A stretch of 64,000 nt of DNA, taken from contig CALRTZ010000011.1 in assembly GCA_943371235.1 (NCBI GenBank), positions 1 to 64,000 on the forward strand, read 5' to 3'. Numbering within the stretch: position 1 is the first letter of the stretch; every line of letters begins with the position of its first letter. Shown here one piece after another: positions 1-7,458 of this stretch. This DNA is from CAJBVG01 sp943371235. Its GTDB lineage: Bacteria > Bacteroidota > Bacteroidia > Sphingobacteriales > Sphingobacteriaceae. A program made the translations under genes and the position numbers. The notes beneath the pieces are model-generated. The model searched no databases. It was not told where the DNA came from and saw only the letters and a program-made list of their open reading frames with translations.

Positions 1-2
1 GT

Positions 3-68
3 CGTGCCACCAAAAACCCCAAGAAACATTCTAAATTCAAAAAAAATCATAGATTTGAAAAAATATAA
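3..68 (+). CDS. C-terminal end of a gene cut by the window edge
   Basis: An open frame enters from the left edge and stops at TAA 66-68, 12 bases before the next ATG. The 21 visible residues are very rich in Lys, Arg and His (it begins RATKNPKKHSKF). Strongly basic tails like this are common at the C-termini of RNA-binding proteins such as DEAD-box helicases, but 21 residues cannot identify a family. Tight spacing to the next gene suggests co-transcription. Partial at the 5' side. Confidence 0.45.
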   Translation, partial: RATKNPKKHSKFKKNHRFEKI

Positions 69-80
69 GCAAATCAAAAA

Positions 81-449
81 ATGTCATTAGAAGTACAAGG
101 AAAATTAGTAGATGTATTTGAAACAATACAGATTACTGACAAGTTCAAAAAAAGAGAGTTTGTTGTTGAAACCGAAGAGAGAGGGTACCAACAGTACGTG
201 AAATTTCAATTAAATCAAGATAAGTGCAGCTTAATTGATGACCATAAATTAGGGGATGAATTGAAGGTAGCTTTTAACCTTTCTGGTAAACCCTATACAA
301 GGAAAACGGGAGAAAAAGACTATATAACTAACATTGTGGCTTGGAAAATTGATAAAGTAAGCGCTGGTTCTGCTCCTATGCCGAGCAATGAACCCCCTGT
401 TTTTAACATGGACAGCTTAGAAGCGAGTGCAGACGACTTGCCATTTTAG
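81..449 (+). CDS. DUF3127 family protein with SSB-like acidic C-terminus
   Basis: This 122-residue protein matches the DUF3127 family of small Bacteroidota proteins. Residues 1-90 look like a single compact beta-rich domain (starts MSLEVQGKLVDVFET; conserved KPYTRKTGEKDY near residues 73-84). Residues 92-117 are a low-complexity Pro/Ser/Asp linker ending in ASADDLPF. The last residues resemble the acidic-hydrophobic tip of single-stranded DNA-binding protein (DDDIPF type), which recruits repair and replication partners. An OB-like fold plus such a tip suggests a nucleic-acid role, but that is inference. The protein has no signal peptide and is probably cytoplasmic. Confidence 0.8.
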   Translation: MSLEVQGKLVDVFETIQITDKFKKREFVVETEERGYQQYVKFQLNQDKCSLIDDHKLGDELKVAFNLSGKPYTRKTGEKDYITNIVAWKIDKVSAGSAPMPSNEPPVFNMDSLEASADDLPF

Positions 450-548
450 TTAAAAACTTGATTTAGGCATAGAATTGTAAGGTTTTCGTCAGAATATTAA
501 ATTTATGTTAATAAATCATCTTAAAATTTTTTTATTGCTTAAAAATTA

Positions 549-556
549 TAATTTTG
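549..556 (+). promoter_or_regulatory. TAnnTTTG -7 box upstream of exbB
   Basis: TAATTTTG matches the Bacteroidota primary sigma factor -7 consensus TAnnTTTG. No clear -33 TTTG is seen at the usual 19-20 bp upstream. The box lies 84 bp before the exbB ATG and only 3 bp before a hairpin (560-582). Transcripts would therefore begin at or within that hairpin. Confidence 0.4.
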
Positions 557-559
557 TGA

Positions 560-590
560 GCCCTATAATTGATTAATAGGGCAATTTTTT
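560..590 (+). terminator. Terminator-like hairpin before exbB
   Basis: A 7-bp stem GCCCTAT / ATAGGGC (560-566 with 576-582) closes a 9-base loop and is followed by AATTTTTT. It can serve as intrinsic terminator of the DUF3127 gene. Its position directly behind a TAnnTTTG box also fits a promoter-proximal leader hairpin, a pattern repeated before nuoA and nuoB. Confidence 0.55.
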
Positions 591-639
591 CAATATACAG
601 TACGTTAAACAAACAGTTAAAAAACAAATAAATTTAAAA

Positions 640-1479
640 ATGGCAAATGAGGCAAAAGTAGCAACTGCTGCAAAAGAAGAGAAGAATGGTTTAAGTTCCA
701 TCTTTGCATCTATCACTATTCCATTGTGTTTAGTTGTGGGTATTTTAATTTACAAATTTGTAATGGGTAACCCATCAAACTTTGAAGGTGGCGATCCAAA
801 CAATCACCCGATCAGCGAAGGCGCAGGACAAGTGTTAGGATTAATTTACAAAGGTGGTTTCATCGTACCTATCTTATTATCGTTAGTGTTGATGAACATT
901 ACTTTTTCAATCGAAAGATTTTTAACAATTGCTAAAGCTCAAGGTAAAGGAAGAGCAGAAACATTTGTTCGCAAAATCAGAACTCATTTGGACAACAATA
1001 ATGTTGACGCAGCAATCAAAGAATGTGATGCACAAAGAGGTTCGGTTGCTAACGTTTTACGTTCAACTTTAGTGAAGTACAAAGAAATGGAAAACACTAC
1101 AGGTTTAGATTTAGACCAAAAAGTGCTTTCTATCCAAAAAGAATTAGAAGAATCAACAACATTAGAATTACCAGGTTTAGAGAAAAACTTAGTAATTATT
1201 GCAACGATGGCTTCTGTTTCAACGTTAATCGCTTTATTAGGAACGGTAATCGGTATGATTCGTGCATTCGCGGCATTAGCAACGGCTGGTTCTCCAGACT
1301 CAGTAGCTCTTGCAAACGGTATCTCTGAGGCCTTAATCAATACAGCTTTAGGTATTGGTAACTCTGCAGTAGCAACGATTATGTACAACGTATTTACTTC
1401 TAAAATAGATGCGATTACATATGCGATTGATGAAGCTGGTTACAGTATCATCCAAACGTTTAATGCAAAACACAGATAA
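640..1479 (+). CDS. exbB: MotA/TolQ/ExbB proton channel family protein
   Basis: This is the inner-membrane channel subunit that, with ExbD, turns proton-motive force into work on TonB. Of its 279 residues, predicted TM helices lie near 24-42, 72-92, 181-208 and 226-249. The last two carry the family core (LLGTVIGMIRAF and ALINTALGIGNSAVAT). The extra N-terminal helix and Gly/Asn-rich periplasmic stretch (43-65) are typical of the longer Bacteroidota ExbB. It is the first gene of a run with two exbD genes, tonB, a small membrane protein, a PstS-like lipoprotein and a TPR protein, all on the plus strand with short gaps. No Shine-Dalgarno is seen; the leader is A-rich. Confidence 0.93.
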   Translation: MANEAKVATAAKEEKNGLSSIFASITIPLCLVVGILIYKFVMGNPSNFEGGDPNNHPISEGAGQVLGLIYKGGFIVPILLSLVLMNITFSIERFLTIAKAQGKGRAETFVRKIRTHLDNNNVDAAIKECDAQRGSVANVLRSTLVKYKEMENTTGLDLDQKVLSIQKELEESTTLELPGLEKNLVIIATMASVSTLIALLGTVIGMIRAFAALATAGSPDSVALANGISEALINTALGIGNSAVATIMYNVFTSKIDAITYAIDEAGYSIIQTFNAKHR

Positions 1480-1508
1480 GATTATTAATATAATTTAAAC
1501 GAAATAAA

Positions 1509-2108
1509 ATGTCAAAAGTAAAGGTACCTCGTAAGAGTACAGTAGTGGATATGACGGCAATGACCGACGTAGCCTTCTTGCTACTTACGTTCTTTATGTT
1601 GGCAACTAAGTTTAAACCCGATGAACCAGTGACGGTGACTACACCTTCATCTATCTCGGAGATAAAGCTTCCAGAAACGGATATTTTATTATTAACAATC
1701 GATAAAGATTCTAAAGTTTATTTCGCAATGGATGGTGATCAAAACAAGATTACACTTCTTGAGAAAATGGGCGAGAAATATAAAATGACATTTACTGCTG
1801 ATCAGAAAAAACAATTTTCGTTGTTAAGTTCTTTCGGGGTGTCTATTAAACAACTTGGCTCGTACTTAGATCTTGATCCAGAACAGCGTAAAGAATTCAA
1901 ACAACCAGGAATTCCTTGCGATACTCTGAATAATGAATTAGCAGATTGGATTTTACAAGCACGTTTTACCAATAAAAATTTACGTGTGGCTGTAAAAGGA
2001 GATGGTGATGCTGGTTACCCTGTAGTGAAACAAGTAATTGCTACACTTCAAGATAAAAAAGTAAACCGTTTCAACTTTATCACAAGCTTAGAAAAAGCTG
2101 ACAATTAA
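1509..2108 (+). CDS. exbD: ExbD/TolR family biopolymer transport protein (first copy)
   Basis: ExbD is the stator partner of ExbB. The protein has a short basic cytoplasmic N-terminus and one TM helix near residues 20-34, beginning with the protonatable Asp20 in MTAMTDVAFLLLTFF. A periplasmic domain of about 165 residues follows. At 199 residues it is longer than enterobacterial ExbD (about 140), owing to an insert around residues 75-125 that mentions no known domain. It lies 29 bp after exbB and 37 bp before a second, diverged exbD. Two ExbD paralogues suggest a heteromeric stator, which is inferred from the tandem arrangement. Confidence 0.92.
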   Translation: MSKVKVPRKSTVVDMTAMTDVAFLLLTFFMLATKFKPDEPVTVTTPSSISEIKLPETDILLLTIDKDSKVYFAMDGDQNKITLLEKMGEKYKMTFTADQKKQFSLLSSFGVSIKQLGSYLDLDPEQRKEFKQPGIPCDTLNNELADWILQARFTNKNLRVAVKGDGDAGYPVVKQVIATLQDKKVNRFNFITSLEKADN

Positions 2109-2145
2109 TTTTTAACAATATTTTCTAATTTAATTAGATAAAGAT

Positions 2146-2781
2146 ATGGCAGATATAGAAGCCGGCGGCGGTGGCGGTAAAAAAGGCAAGAAAGTCAGAG
2201 GTAAAAAGCAATCAACACGTGTTGACTTTACACCGATGGTTGACTTGGGCTTCCTTTTAATTACGTTCTTCATGTTAACTACATCGATGAACAAGCCACA
2301 AACCATGGAGATTAACATGCCGGTAAAAGACAAAGACTTGACCGAAGAAGACAAAACGAAAGTAAAGGCTTCACAGGCAATGACGATTCTACTTACAAAA
2401 GACAATAAAGTAGTTTACTATTTTGTTGATGAAAAATCTGGAGAACCTGGCGTACCACAAGTTACAAACTTTGGCAAAGCAGGAATTCGTGCAACTCTTT
2501 TGAATGAAAACCGCATGCGTAATGCTAAAGTAGATTCTATTGCAATCTACAAAGAGCAATTACAAACAAATAAAATTGATGAACAAACATTTAGAAACAA
2601 CGTTGCTGCAATCAAATCATATAAAGATGGTTTAATTGTAATTATAAAAGCAAACGACGACTCTAAATACAAAAACTTAGTGGACATTTTGGACGAAATG
2701 AATATCTGTAACATTGGTCGTTATGCTATTGTAGACATTACACCAATGGAAGTAGATATGTTAAAAGAAACTCCTTTATAG
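2146..2781 (+). CDS. exbD: ExbD/TolR family biopolymer transport protein (second copy)
   Basis: This second ExbD paralogue has 211 residues. The N-terminal 25 residues are Gly/Lys-rich (AGGGGGKKGKKVRGKK) and cytoplasmic. Asp33 in FTPMVDLGFLLITFFML opens the single TM helix and is the conserved proton-carrying Asp. The periplasmic domain is long and poorly conserved, ending in the typical ExbD fold (LVDILDEMNICNIGRYAIVD). It differs substantially from the first copy, so the duplication is old. It is followed by tonB after 16 bp. Confidence 0.92.
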   Translation: MADIEAGGGGGKKGKKVRGKKQSTRVDFTPMVDLGFLLITFFMLTTSMNKPQTMEINMPVKDKDLTEEDKTKVKASQAMTILLTKDNKVVYYFVDEKSGEPGVPQVTNFGKAGIRATLLNENRMRNAKVDSIAIYKEQLQTNKIDEQTFRNNVAAIKSYKDGLIVIIKANDDSKYKNLVDILDEMNICNIGRYAIVDITPMEVDMLKETPL

Positions 2782-2797
2782 TTCTTAAATTAAGAAT

Positions 2798-3598
2798 ATG
2801 GCTAAAATAGATTTATACGACACCAAGTGGCTTAGCCTCGTATTTAAAGGTAGAAACCAAGAGTACGGAGCTTTCGAAATCCGCAAGGTATATCCAAGAA
2901 ATGCGTTTTTAGGAATTGTATTGTCAATTGTAATATTTACACTTTCTGTAAGTGCTCCCTTGATAATAAAGTTAATTTCTAATGCATTGCCTGAAGATAA
3001 AGTAGTTTTGGTAAATAACACAACCGACTTAGAGGAACCACCTCCGGTTGATAAAAACCAACCTGCAACACCTCCTCCACCACCACCTCCTCCGTTGAAG
3101 TCGACTATTAAGTTTACTCCTCCGGTAATTAAACCAGATGAGGAAGTACCAGATGAACCACCTCCAACGCAAGATAAATTGCAAGAAGTGGATGCCGGTG
3201 CGAAAACAGTGGAAGGTGACCCGAACGCTGATGTAGATTTAAGTGGCTTGGAAGACGGAACAGGTGATTTAATTGGTGAAGAACAAGTTTTCTTAGCCGT
3301 AGAACAACAACCAGAATTCCCAGGAGGCGAGTCTGCATTAATTGCTTACATCGCAAAAAATACGAAGTACCCTGCAATTGCTCGTGAGAACAATATTGAA
3401 GGTAGAGTATTTATTAGTTTCGTAGTAGAAAAAGACGGGAATATATCTGATGTAAAAGTGATACGTGGTATTGGCGGGGGTTGTGATGAAGAAGCTAAAC
3501 GCGTAATAAAAGGTTTGCCTAAATTTTCACCTGGTAAACAAAACGGTCGTCCTGTACGTGTACAGTTTAACGTACCTGTTAACTTTAAGTTGATGTAA
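2798..3598 (+). CDS. tonB: TonB family energy transducer
   Basis: TonB spans the periplasm and passes energy from ExbB/ExbD to outer-membrane TonB-dependent receptors. The 266-residue protein starts with the Bacteroidota-type cytoplasmic segment (residues 1-34, WLSLVFKGRNQEYGAFEIRK). It has a TM helix at about 35-58, a proline-rich linker at about 80-123 with a run of eight prolines, and an acidic stretch to residue 160. The TonB C-terminal domain runs from about 171, with the hallmark YPAIARENNIEGRV at 191-204. It is encoded directly after the exbD pair, so the operon encodes a full TonB motor. No receptor gene lies nearby. Confidence 0.94.
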   Translation: MAKIDLYDTKWLSLVFKGRNQEYGAFEIRKVYPRNAFLGIVLSIVIFTLSVSAPLIIKLISNALPEDKVVLVNNTTDLEEPPPVDKNQPATPPPPPPPPLKSTIKFTPPVIKPDEEVPDEPPPTQDKLQEVDAGAKTVEGDPNADVDLSGLEDGTGDLIGEEQVFLAVEQQPEFPGGESALIAYIAKNTKYPAIARENNIEGRVFISFVVEKDGNISDVKVIRGIGGGCDEEAKRVIKGLPKFSPGKQNGRPVRVQFNVPVNFKLM

Positions 3599-3610
3599 TA
3601 AAATTTTAGG

Positions 3611-3820
3611 GTGAGTGCAAGAGAAAATGTTCTGTTTGTTTTTGGAATTTTAATGTCGCTGGTTTATGCAGCAATTGGAATCGTTTGCCTAACAATACCG
3701 AGCTTCTTAGCAGATTACTCATCAAATATTAAAGCAGGAATAGGCATCGTTTTTATTGTCTATTCCTGCTTTCGTTTATATCGTTCCATTCAAAAATATA
3801 AAACGAGAAATGAAGAATAA
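3611..3820 (+). CDS. Small two-TM hypothetical membrane protein
   Basis: This 69-residue protein has two hydrophobic helices (about 6-31 and 37-57) and a short basic-acidic tail. I do not recognise a family. The best start is GTG at 3611, because the next in-frame Met (residue 16) lies inside the first TM helix. Its 3' end overlaps the start of the PstS-like gene by 11 bp and it follows tonB by 12 bp, so it belongs to the exb-ton operon. An accessory role in the ExbBD-TonB assembly is possible but unproven. Confidence 0.6.
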   Translation: MSARENVLFVFGILMSLVYAAIGIVCLTIPSFLADYSSNIKAGIGIVFIVYSCFRLYRSIQKYKTRNEE

Positions 3821-4745
3821 GTACTTATATCTATTAACACTTGCCGTTGCTATTACCTACAGCGCTTGCTCTAATGTTGATAAAAACGGGAAACCATTAA
3901 GTACTACCACCTCTGGCGATGTAAAAATTGCCGCCGATGAAACTCTTCTTCCTGTGATTGATTCTCAAGAACAAGTATTCGAAACCATTTATCCCAAGGC
4001 TGACGTTAATATTCAATATCTTCCAGAATCAGACATCGTAAATCTATTTGTGAATGATAGCGTGCAACTTATTGTGTTACCACGTGAGTTGAACGAAGAG
4101 GAAATGAATGTATTCAAATCAAATAAAATAGTACCAAGAACAAACAAAATTGCAACAGATGCCGTTGCACTTATAATAAACAAAGCCAATACCGACACTA
4201 CTCTAGAACTCGCAAACGTTAGAGAAATAATTAGAGGAAACATTACAAAATGGAATCAGTTAGACAAAAACTCTAGCATTGGCGACATTAACATTGTTTT
4301 TGATAATTCTAAAAGTAGCACCGTTCAATACATGATTAGGTTGGTGGGTAAAAAAGACATTAAAGGCTATGCATTAAAAACCAACGAAGAAGTAATTAAC
4401 TACGTTGGCAAAAATAAAGGAGCTATTGGTATAATAGGCTTAAATTGGATAAGTGATAGAGACGATTCTAGCACCATCTACTTTAAGAAAAATATAAATA
4501 TCGTTGGTATAAAAGGTGATCCAGGAGATTTGGGCGATGATTATTTTTATCAACCTTACCAAGCTTATTTAGCAACCAAACAATACGCATTGATTAGAGG
4601 TGTTTACACTATTTGCAGAGAACCTCGTGCAGGTTTAGCAACAGGTTTCGCTTCGTTTATTAATGGAGATAAAGGACAGAAAATAATTTTAAAAGCAGGA
4701 CTTTTACCAGCCAATGCACCCATTAGAATTATTTCAACAGAGTAA
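3810..4745 (+). CDS. PstS-like substrate-binding lipoprotein
   Basis: The protein resembles phosphate ABC-transporter periplasmic binding proteins (PBP-like fold). Examples are NVREIIRGNITKWNQLDK, typical of the PstS 'IF.GKI..W..L' segment, and NKGAIGIIGLNWISD. The start is set at ATG 3810 because it gives a 312-residue precursor with a lipoprotein signal peptide ending in lipobox YSAC at residue 20. A longer upstream frame from 3756 lacks a signal. No pstC, pstA or pstB is nearby; it sits in a TonB-energy operon instead. It may bind phosphate or another anion, or be a repurposed binding fold. The exact ligand is not visible. Confidence 0.8.
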   Translation: MKNKYLYLLTLAVAITYSACSNVDKNGKPLSTTTSGDVKIAADETLLPVIDSQEQVFETIYPKADVNIQYLPESDIVNLFVNDSVQLIVLPRELNEEEMNVFKSNKIVPRTNKIATDAVALIINKANTDTTLELANVREIIRGNITKWNQLDKNSSIGDINIVFDNSKSSTVQYMIRLVGKKDIKGYALKTNEEVINYVGKNKGAIGIIGLNWISDRDDSSTIYFKKNINIVGIKGDPGDLGDDYFYQPYQAYLATKQYALIRGVYTICREPRAGLATGFASFINGDKGQKIILKAGLLPANAPIRIISTE

Positions 4746-4772
4746 AAAAATATTAATTTTTCAATATAATAA

Positions 4773-6380
4773 ATGATGAAGATGAACAAACAACTGAAGA
4801 AAATTGCCCTAGGTATTTTTGCCGTTTTTTGTACAGTTACAATTGTGAAAGCGCAAAACGCTTTAGAGGGAATCCGTGCAATTGAAGTTGAACAATTTGA
4901 AAATGCGAAAAGAATTTTTTCGACATTAATAACTAACAACCCTAGTGATGCTGATAATTATTTCTACTTAGGTAGAGCTTATTATGGTCAAGAAAAAATT
5001 GATTCAGCAAAGTTTTATTTTGATAAAGGTTTAACGGTAAACCCTAACTCTGCTTTAAACTTAGTAGGCTTAGGATCTATTTCTTTTGATATTGGAAATG
5101 ATGCAGAAGCGAAAGCAAGTTTCGAAAAAGCAGTAGCTTTAACATTAGCAAAAGATTACAGAACTCTGAAATATATTGGTAAAGCTTATGCGGAGTTAGG
5201 TAAGAAAAATTACAACGAAGCACTTAACTATTTAAACAGAGCGAAAACTTTAGAACCCAAAAATCCTGAAATTTATGTTTCTATTGGTGATGTTTACATG
5301 GAGCAATCTAATGGTTCTGATGCGGTAAAATATTATAACGATGCATTAAAAATTGATGCTAACTATGTAAACGCACATGTTCGTACAGGTAAACTATACA
5401 CGAGAGCATTAAACTACCAAGAAGCAAAAACAGCTTTCGAAAAAGCAATTAGTATTGATGCAAACTATCCTCCAATTTACAGAGAATATGGGGAGTTAGA
5501 ACTAAGTGCTAAGAAATACGAAAACGCAGTAGAGAATTACAAAAAGTATATGGACTTAACAGATAAGTCTACAAACTCTCAATTAAGATATGCACGTTTC
5601 TTGTTTGTTGGTAAACAATACCAAGAATCTGCAGATTTGATTAAACAAATTATTCCAAAAGATTCATCTGATTACATCATCTATCGTTTGTTAGGTTATT
5701 CATCTTATGAAATAAAAGATTACAAAGTTGGCTTGAATGCAATGAATAAATTTTTTGCAATGGGCCCACGTAAAATTTTAGGAACAGATTATTCTTACTT
5801 AGGAAAATTGCAAGTAAAAAATAAGTTAGACTCGTTGGGTATGACAAACATTTTGAAAGCCATTGAAATGGATACTACCACCAAAGATTTATACGGCGAT
5901 TTAGCAGATGCATATTTTTCTCAAAAGAAATACAAATTAGCTGCAGAAGCATATGAGAAGAAAATTGAAGGTGGCAAACCTGGACCTGTAGATTTCTTCT
6001 ACGTAGGTAGAGCTTATTATTTCGGATTAGAATTTGTAAAATCTGATTCTGCATTTTCACAATTAATTCAACAAAAAGCAGATTTTGCAACGGCTTGGTT
6101 ATATAGAGCTAGAAATAACTTTAGAATTGACGATGCCGACGGTAAATCTGATGGGTTGGCGAAACCATATTACGAAAAATTTGTAGAGTTAACGCTTGCA
6201 GATCCAAAGTACGATGTTAAAAAATCGGGCAAGGATTTAATAGAATCTTATAAATACTTAGGCGATTATTACTTCACCATTGCAAACGATAAAACTAACT
6301 CAAAAACGTATTGGTTAAAGGTATTGGAAATAGACCCAAACGATAAACAAGCAAAAGACGTTTTAGCAGGTTTAAAATAA
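4773..6380 (+). CDS. Exported tetratricopeptide-repeat protein
   Basis: This 535-residue protein has an N-terminal signal peptide (MNKQLKKIALGIFAVFCT... cleaved near VKAQ, residue 28). TPR units fill nearly the whole chain, for example DADNYFYLGRAYYGQEKID, PEIYVSIGDVYMEQSNGSDA and PPIYREYGELELSAKKYENA. TPR arrays scaffold protein complexes. As last gene of the exb-tonB operon it may organise envelope partners in the periplasm, which is inference. ATGs at 4773, 4776 and 4782 are all possible starts. A strong hairpin with T-run 14 bp after the stop marks the operon end. Confidence 0.85.
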   Translation: MMKMNKQLKKIALGIFAVFCTVTIVKAQNALEGIRAIEVEQFENAKRIFSTLITNNPSDADNYFYLGRAYYGQEKIDSAKFYFDKGLTVNPNSALNLVGLGSISFDIGNDAEAKASFEKAVALTLAKDYRTLKYIGKAYAELGKKNYNEALNYLNRAKTLEPKNPEIYVSIGDVYMEQSNGSDAVKYYNDALKIDANYVNAHVRTGKLYTRALNYQEAKTAFEKAISIDANYPPIYREYGELELSAKKYENAVENYKKYMDLTDKSTNSQLRYARFLFVGKQYQESADLIKQIIPKDSSDYIIYRLLGYSSYEIKDYKVGLNAMNKFFAMGPRKILGTDYSYLGKLQVKNKLDSLGMTNILKAIEMDTTTKDLYGDLADAYFSQKKYKLAAEAYEKKIEGGKPGPVDFFYVGRAYYFGLEFVKSDSAFSQLIQQKADFATAWLYRARNNFRIDDADGKSDGLAKPYYEKFVELTLADPKYDVKKSGKDLIESYKYLGDYYFTIANDKTNSKTYWLKVLEIDPNDKQAKDVLAGLK

Positions 6381-6384
6381 ATAT

Positions 6385-6392
6385 TACATTTG
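6385..6392 (+). promoter_or_regulatory. TAnnTTTG -7 box upstream of nuoA
   Basis: TACATTTG fits the Bacteroidota -7 consensus and starts 5 bp after the TPR gene stop. A weak TTTA lies 19 bp upstream in the -33 position. It sits 42 bp before the nuoA ATG and one base before a perfect 10-bp hairpin. It is the best candidate promoter for the 14-gene nuo operon. Confidence 0.5.
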
Positions 6393-6393
6393 T

Positions 6394-6421
6394 ATCCCGA
6401 AACGATTGTTTCGGGATTTTT
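6394..6421 (+). terminator. Terminator-like hairpin between TPR gene and nuoA
   Basis: A perfect 10-bp stem ATCCCGAAAC / GTTTCGGGAT (6394-6403 with 6408-6417) has a GATT loop and continues into a T-run. It is a convincing intrinsic terminator for the exb-tonB-TPR operon. Because a TAnnTTTG box ends at 6392, the hairpin would also be the first structure in any nuoA leader transcript. Confidence 0.75.
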
Positions 6422-6433
6422 AATTTTATAAAT

Positions 6434-6805
6434 ATGGAAAGCAGTTTTTTACCATCCGATTATTTTCCGATTATTCTTCAATTTATTGCTGCTTTAGGTT
6501 TTGTAGGGGTTACTATGTTGGCAACCCATTTCATTGGCCCTAAGCGCAAAACAAAAGATAAATTAGAGAACTTTGAATGTGGAATTGAGCAACAAGGTGA
6601 TGCTCGTTCACCAATCTCAATTAAATACTTCTTAGTAGCCATTTTATTCGTGTTATTCGACGTGGAGGTTATATTTATGTACCCTTGGGCGGTTAACTTT
6701 AGAGAGATGGGAATGCAGGGTTTAATGGAAATGTTCGTATTTATTGGCCTGTTATTAGCGGGCTTTGTTTATGTCATCAAAAAGGGTGCTTTAGACTGGG
6801 AATAA
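6434..6805 (+). CDS. nuoA: NADH-quinone oxidoreductase subunit A
   Basis: NuoA is a small membrane subunit of complex I near the quinone site and the junction of arm and membrane. Its 123 residues hold three TM helices (about 13-33, 66-88, 97-117). The conserved loop KLENFECGIEQQGDARSPIS carries the Cys and acidic residues typical of NuoA/ND3, and LFDVEVIFMYPWAV is diagnostic. It is the first gene of nuoA-N. A 110-bp gap containing a box and hairpin separates it from nuoB. Confidence 0.96.
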   Translation: MESSFLPSDYFPIILQFIAALGFVGVTMLATHFIGPKRKTKDKLENFECGIEQQGDARSPISIKYFLVAILFVLFDVEVIFMYPWAVNFREMGMQGLMEMFVFIGLLLAGFVYVIKKGALDWE

Positions 6806-6852
6806 ATTAAGGATATTTTATCGTTTAAAACCTTTAAAATCAATATTTGTTG

Positions 6853-6860
6853 TAGATTTG
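6853..6860 (+). promoter_or_regulatory. TAnnTTTG -7 box upstream of nuoB
   Basis: TAGATTTG matches the -7 consensus; a poor CTTT lies about 18 bp upstream. It is inside the nuo operon, 56 bp before the nuoB ATG and 2 bp before a hairpin. It may provide a second nuo promoter, so that nuoB-N can be expressed separately from nuoA. Confidence 0.45.
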
Positions 6861-6862
6861 CC

Positions 6863-6897
6863 GCTCATCTAGCATAAAACCAGATGAGCATTTTTTT
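6863..6897 (+). terminator. Terminator-like hairpin between nuoA and nuoB
   Basis: An 8-bp stem GCTCATCT / AGATGAGC (6863-6870 with 6882-6889) has an 11-base loop and is followed by seven Ts. As an intrinsic terminator it would cut nuoA off from the other thirteen subunits. As a leader hairpin it would be the first element of a nuoB transcript from the box at 6853. Either reading implies control inside the operon. Confidence 0.65.
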
Positions 6898-6915
6898 GAT
6901 TCGTAAATTAACAGT

Positions 6916-7458
6916 ATGAGCGATATAAAAATTGTTGAAGCACCCGAAGGTGTAGAAGGAAATGGATACTACGCTACTCGTTTAGATAAAGTAGTAGGTT
7001 TAGCACGTTCTCACTCTTTGTGGCCTTTGCCATTTGCAACTTCTTGTTGCGGAATTGAATTCATGGCAACTATGGGTTCTCATTACGACTTTGCTCGTTT
7101 TGGTTCAGAACGCCCAAGTTTCTCGCCACGCCAGGCAGACCTTTTAATGGTTATGGGCACCATCGCTAAAAAAATGGGACCTGTATTAAAGCAAGTGTAT
7201 TTACAAATGGCCGAACCTCGTTGGGTTATTGCTGTTGGAGCTTGTGCATCATCAGGAGGAATTTTTGATACATATAGCGTAATGCAAGGAATTGATGAGA
7301 TTATTCCTGTGGATGTATACGTTCCCGGTTGCCCTCCAAGACCAGAAGCGATTATCGATGGATTTAACAGAATTCAGGACCTTGTGAAAAGCGAACCAAT
7401 GAGAAGAAGAAATCTTCCTGAATATCAAGAATTGTTGGCTCAATACGGAATTCAATAA
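6916..7458 (+). CDS. nuoB: NADH-quinone oxidoreductase subunit B
   Basis: NuoB carries the terminal [4Fe-4S] cluster N2 that reduces quinone. The ligands are visible: the Cys44-Cys45 pair in FATSCCGIEF, Cys110 in AVGACASSGG and Cys139 in VPGCPPRPE. The length of 180 residues is normal. The stop codon overlaps the nuoC start by one base (TAATG at 7456-7460), which suggests translational coupling. The protein acts on the cytoplasmic side of the inner membrane. Confidence 0.97.
   Translation: MSDIKIVEAPEGVEGNGYYATRLDKVVGLARSHSLWPLPFATSCCGIEFMATMGSHYDFARFGSERPSFSPRQADLLMVMGTIAKKMGPVLKQVYLQMAEPRWVIAVGACASSGGIFDTYSVMQGIDEIIPVDVYVPGCPPRPEAIIDGFNRIQDLVKSEPMRRRNLPEYQELLAQYGIQ

Noticed and set aside
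984..1388. Long open frame opposite exbB
   Set aside because: It lies within a clear ExbB gene on the other strand; its product has no family features. Similar opposite-strand frames inside nuo, groEL and kinase genes were dropped for the same reason.
6863..6897. Riboswitch in the nuoA-nuoB gap
   Set aside because: Only a single simple stem and T-run are present; no conserved aptamer architecture can be seen.
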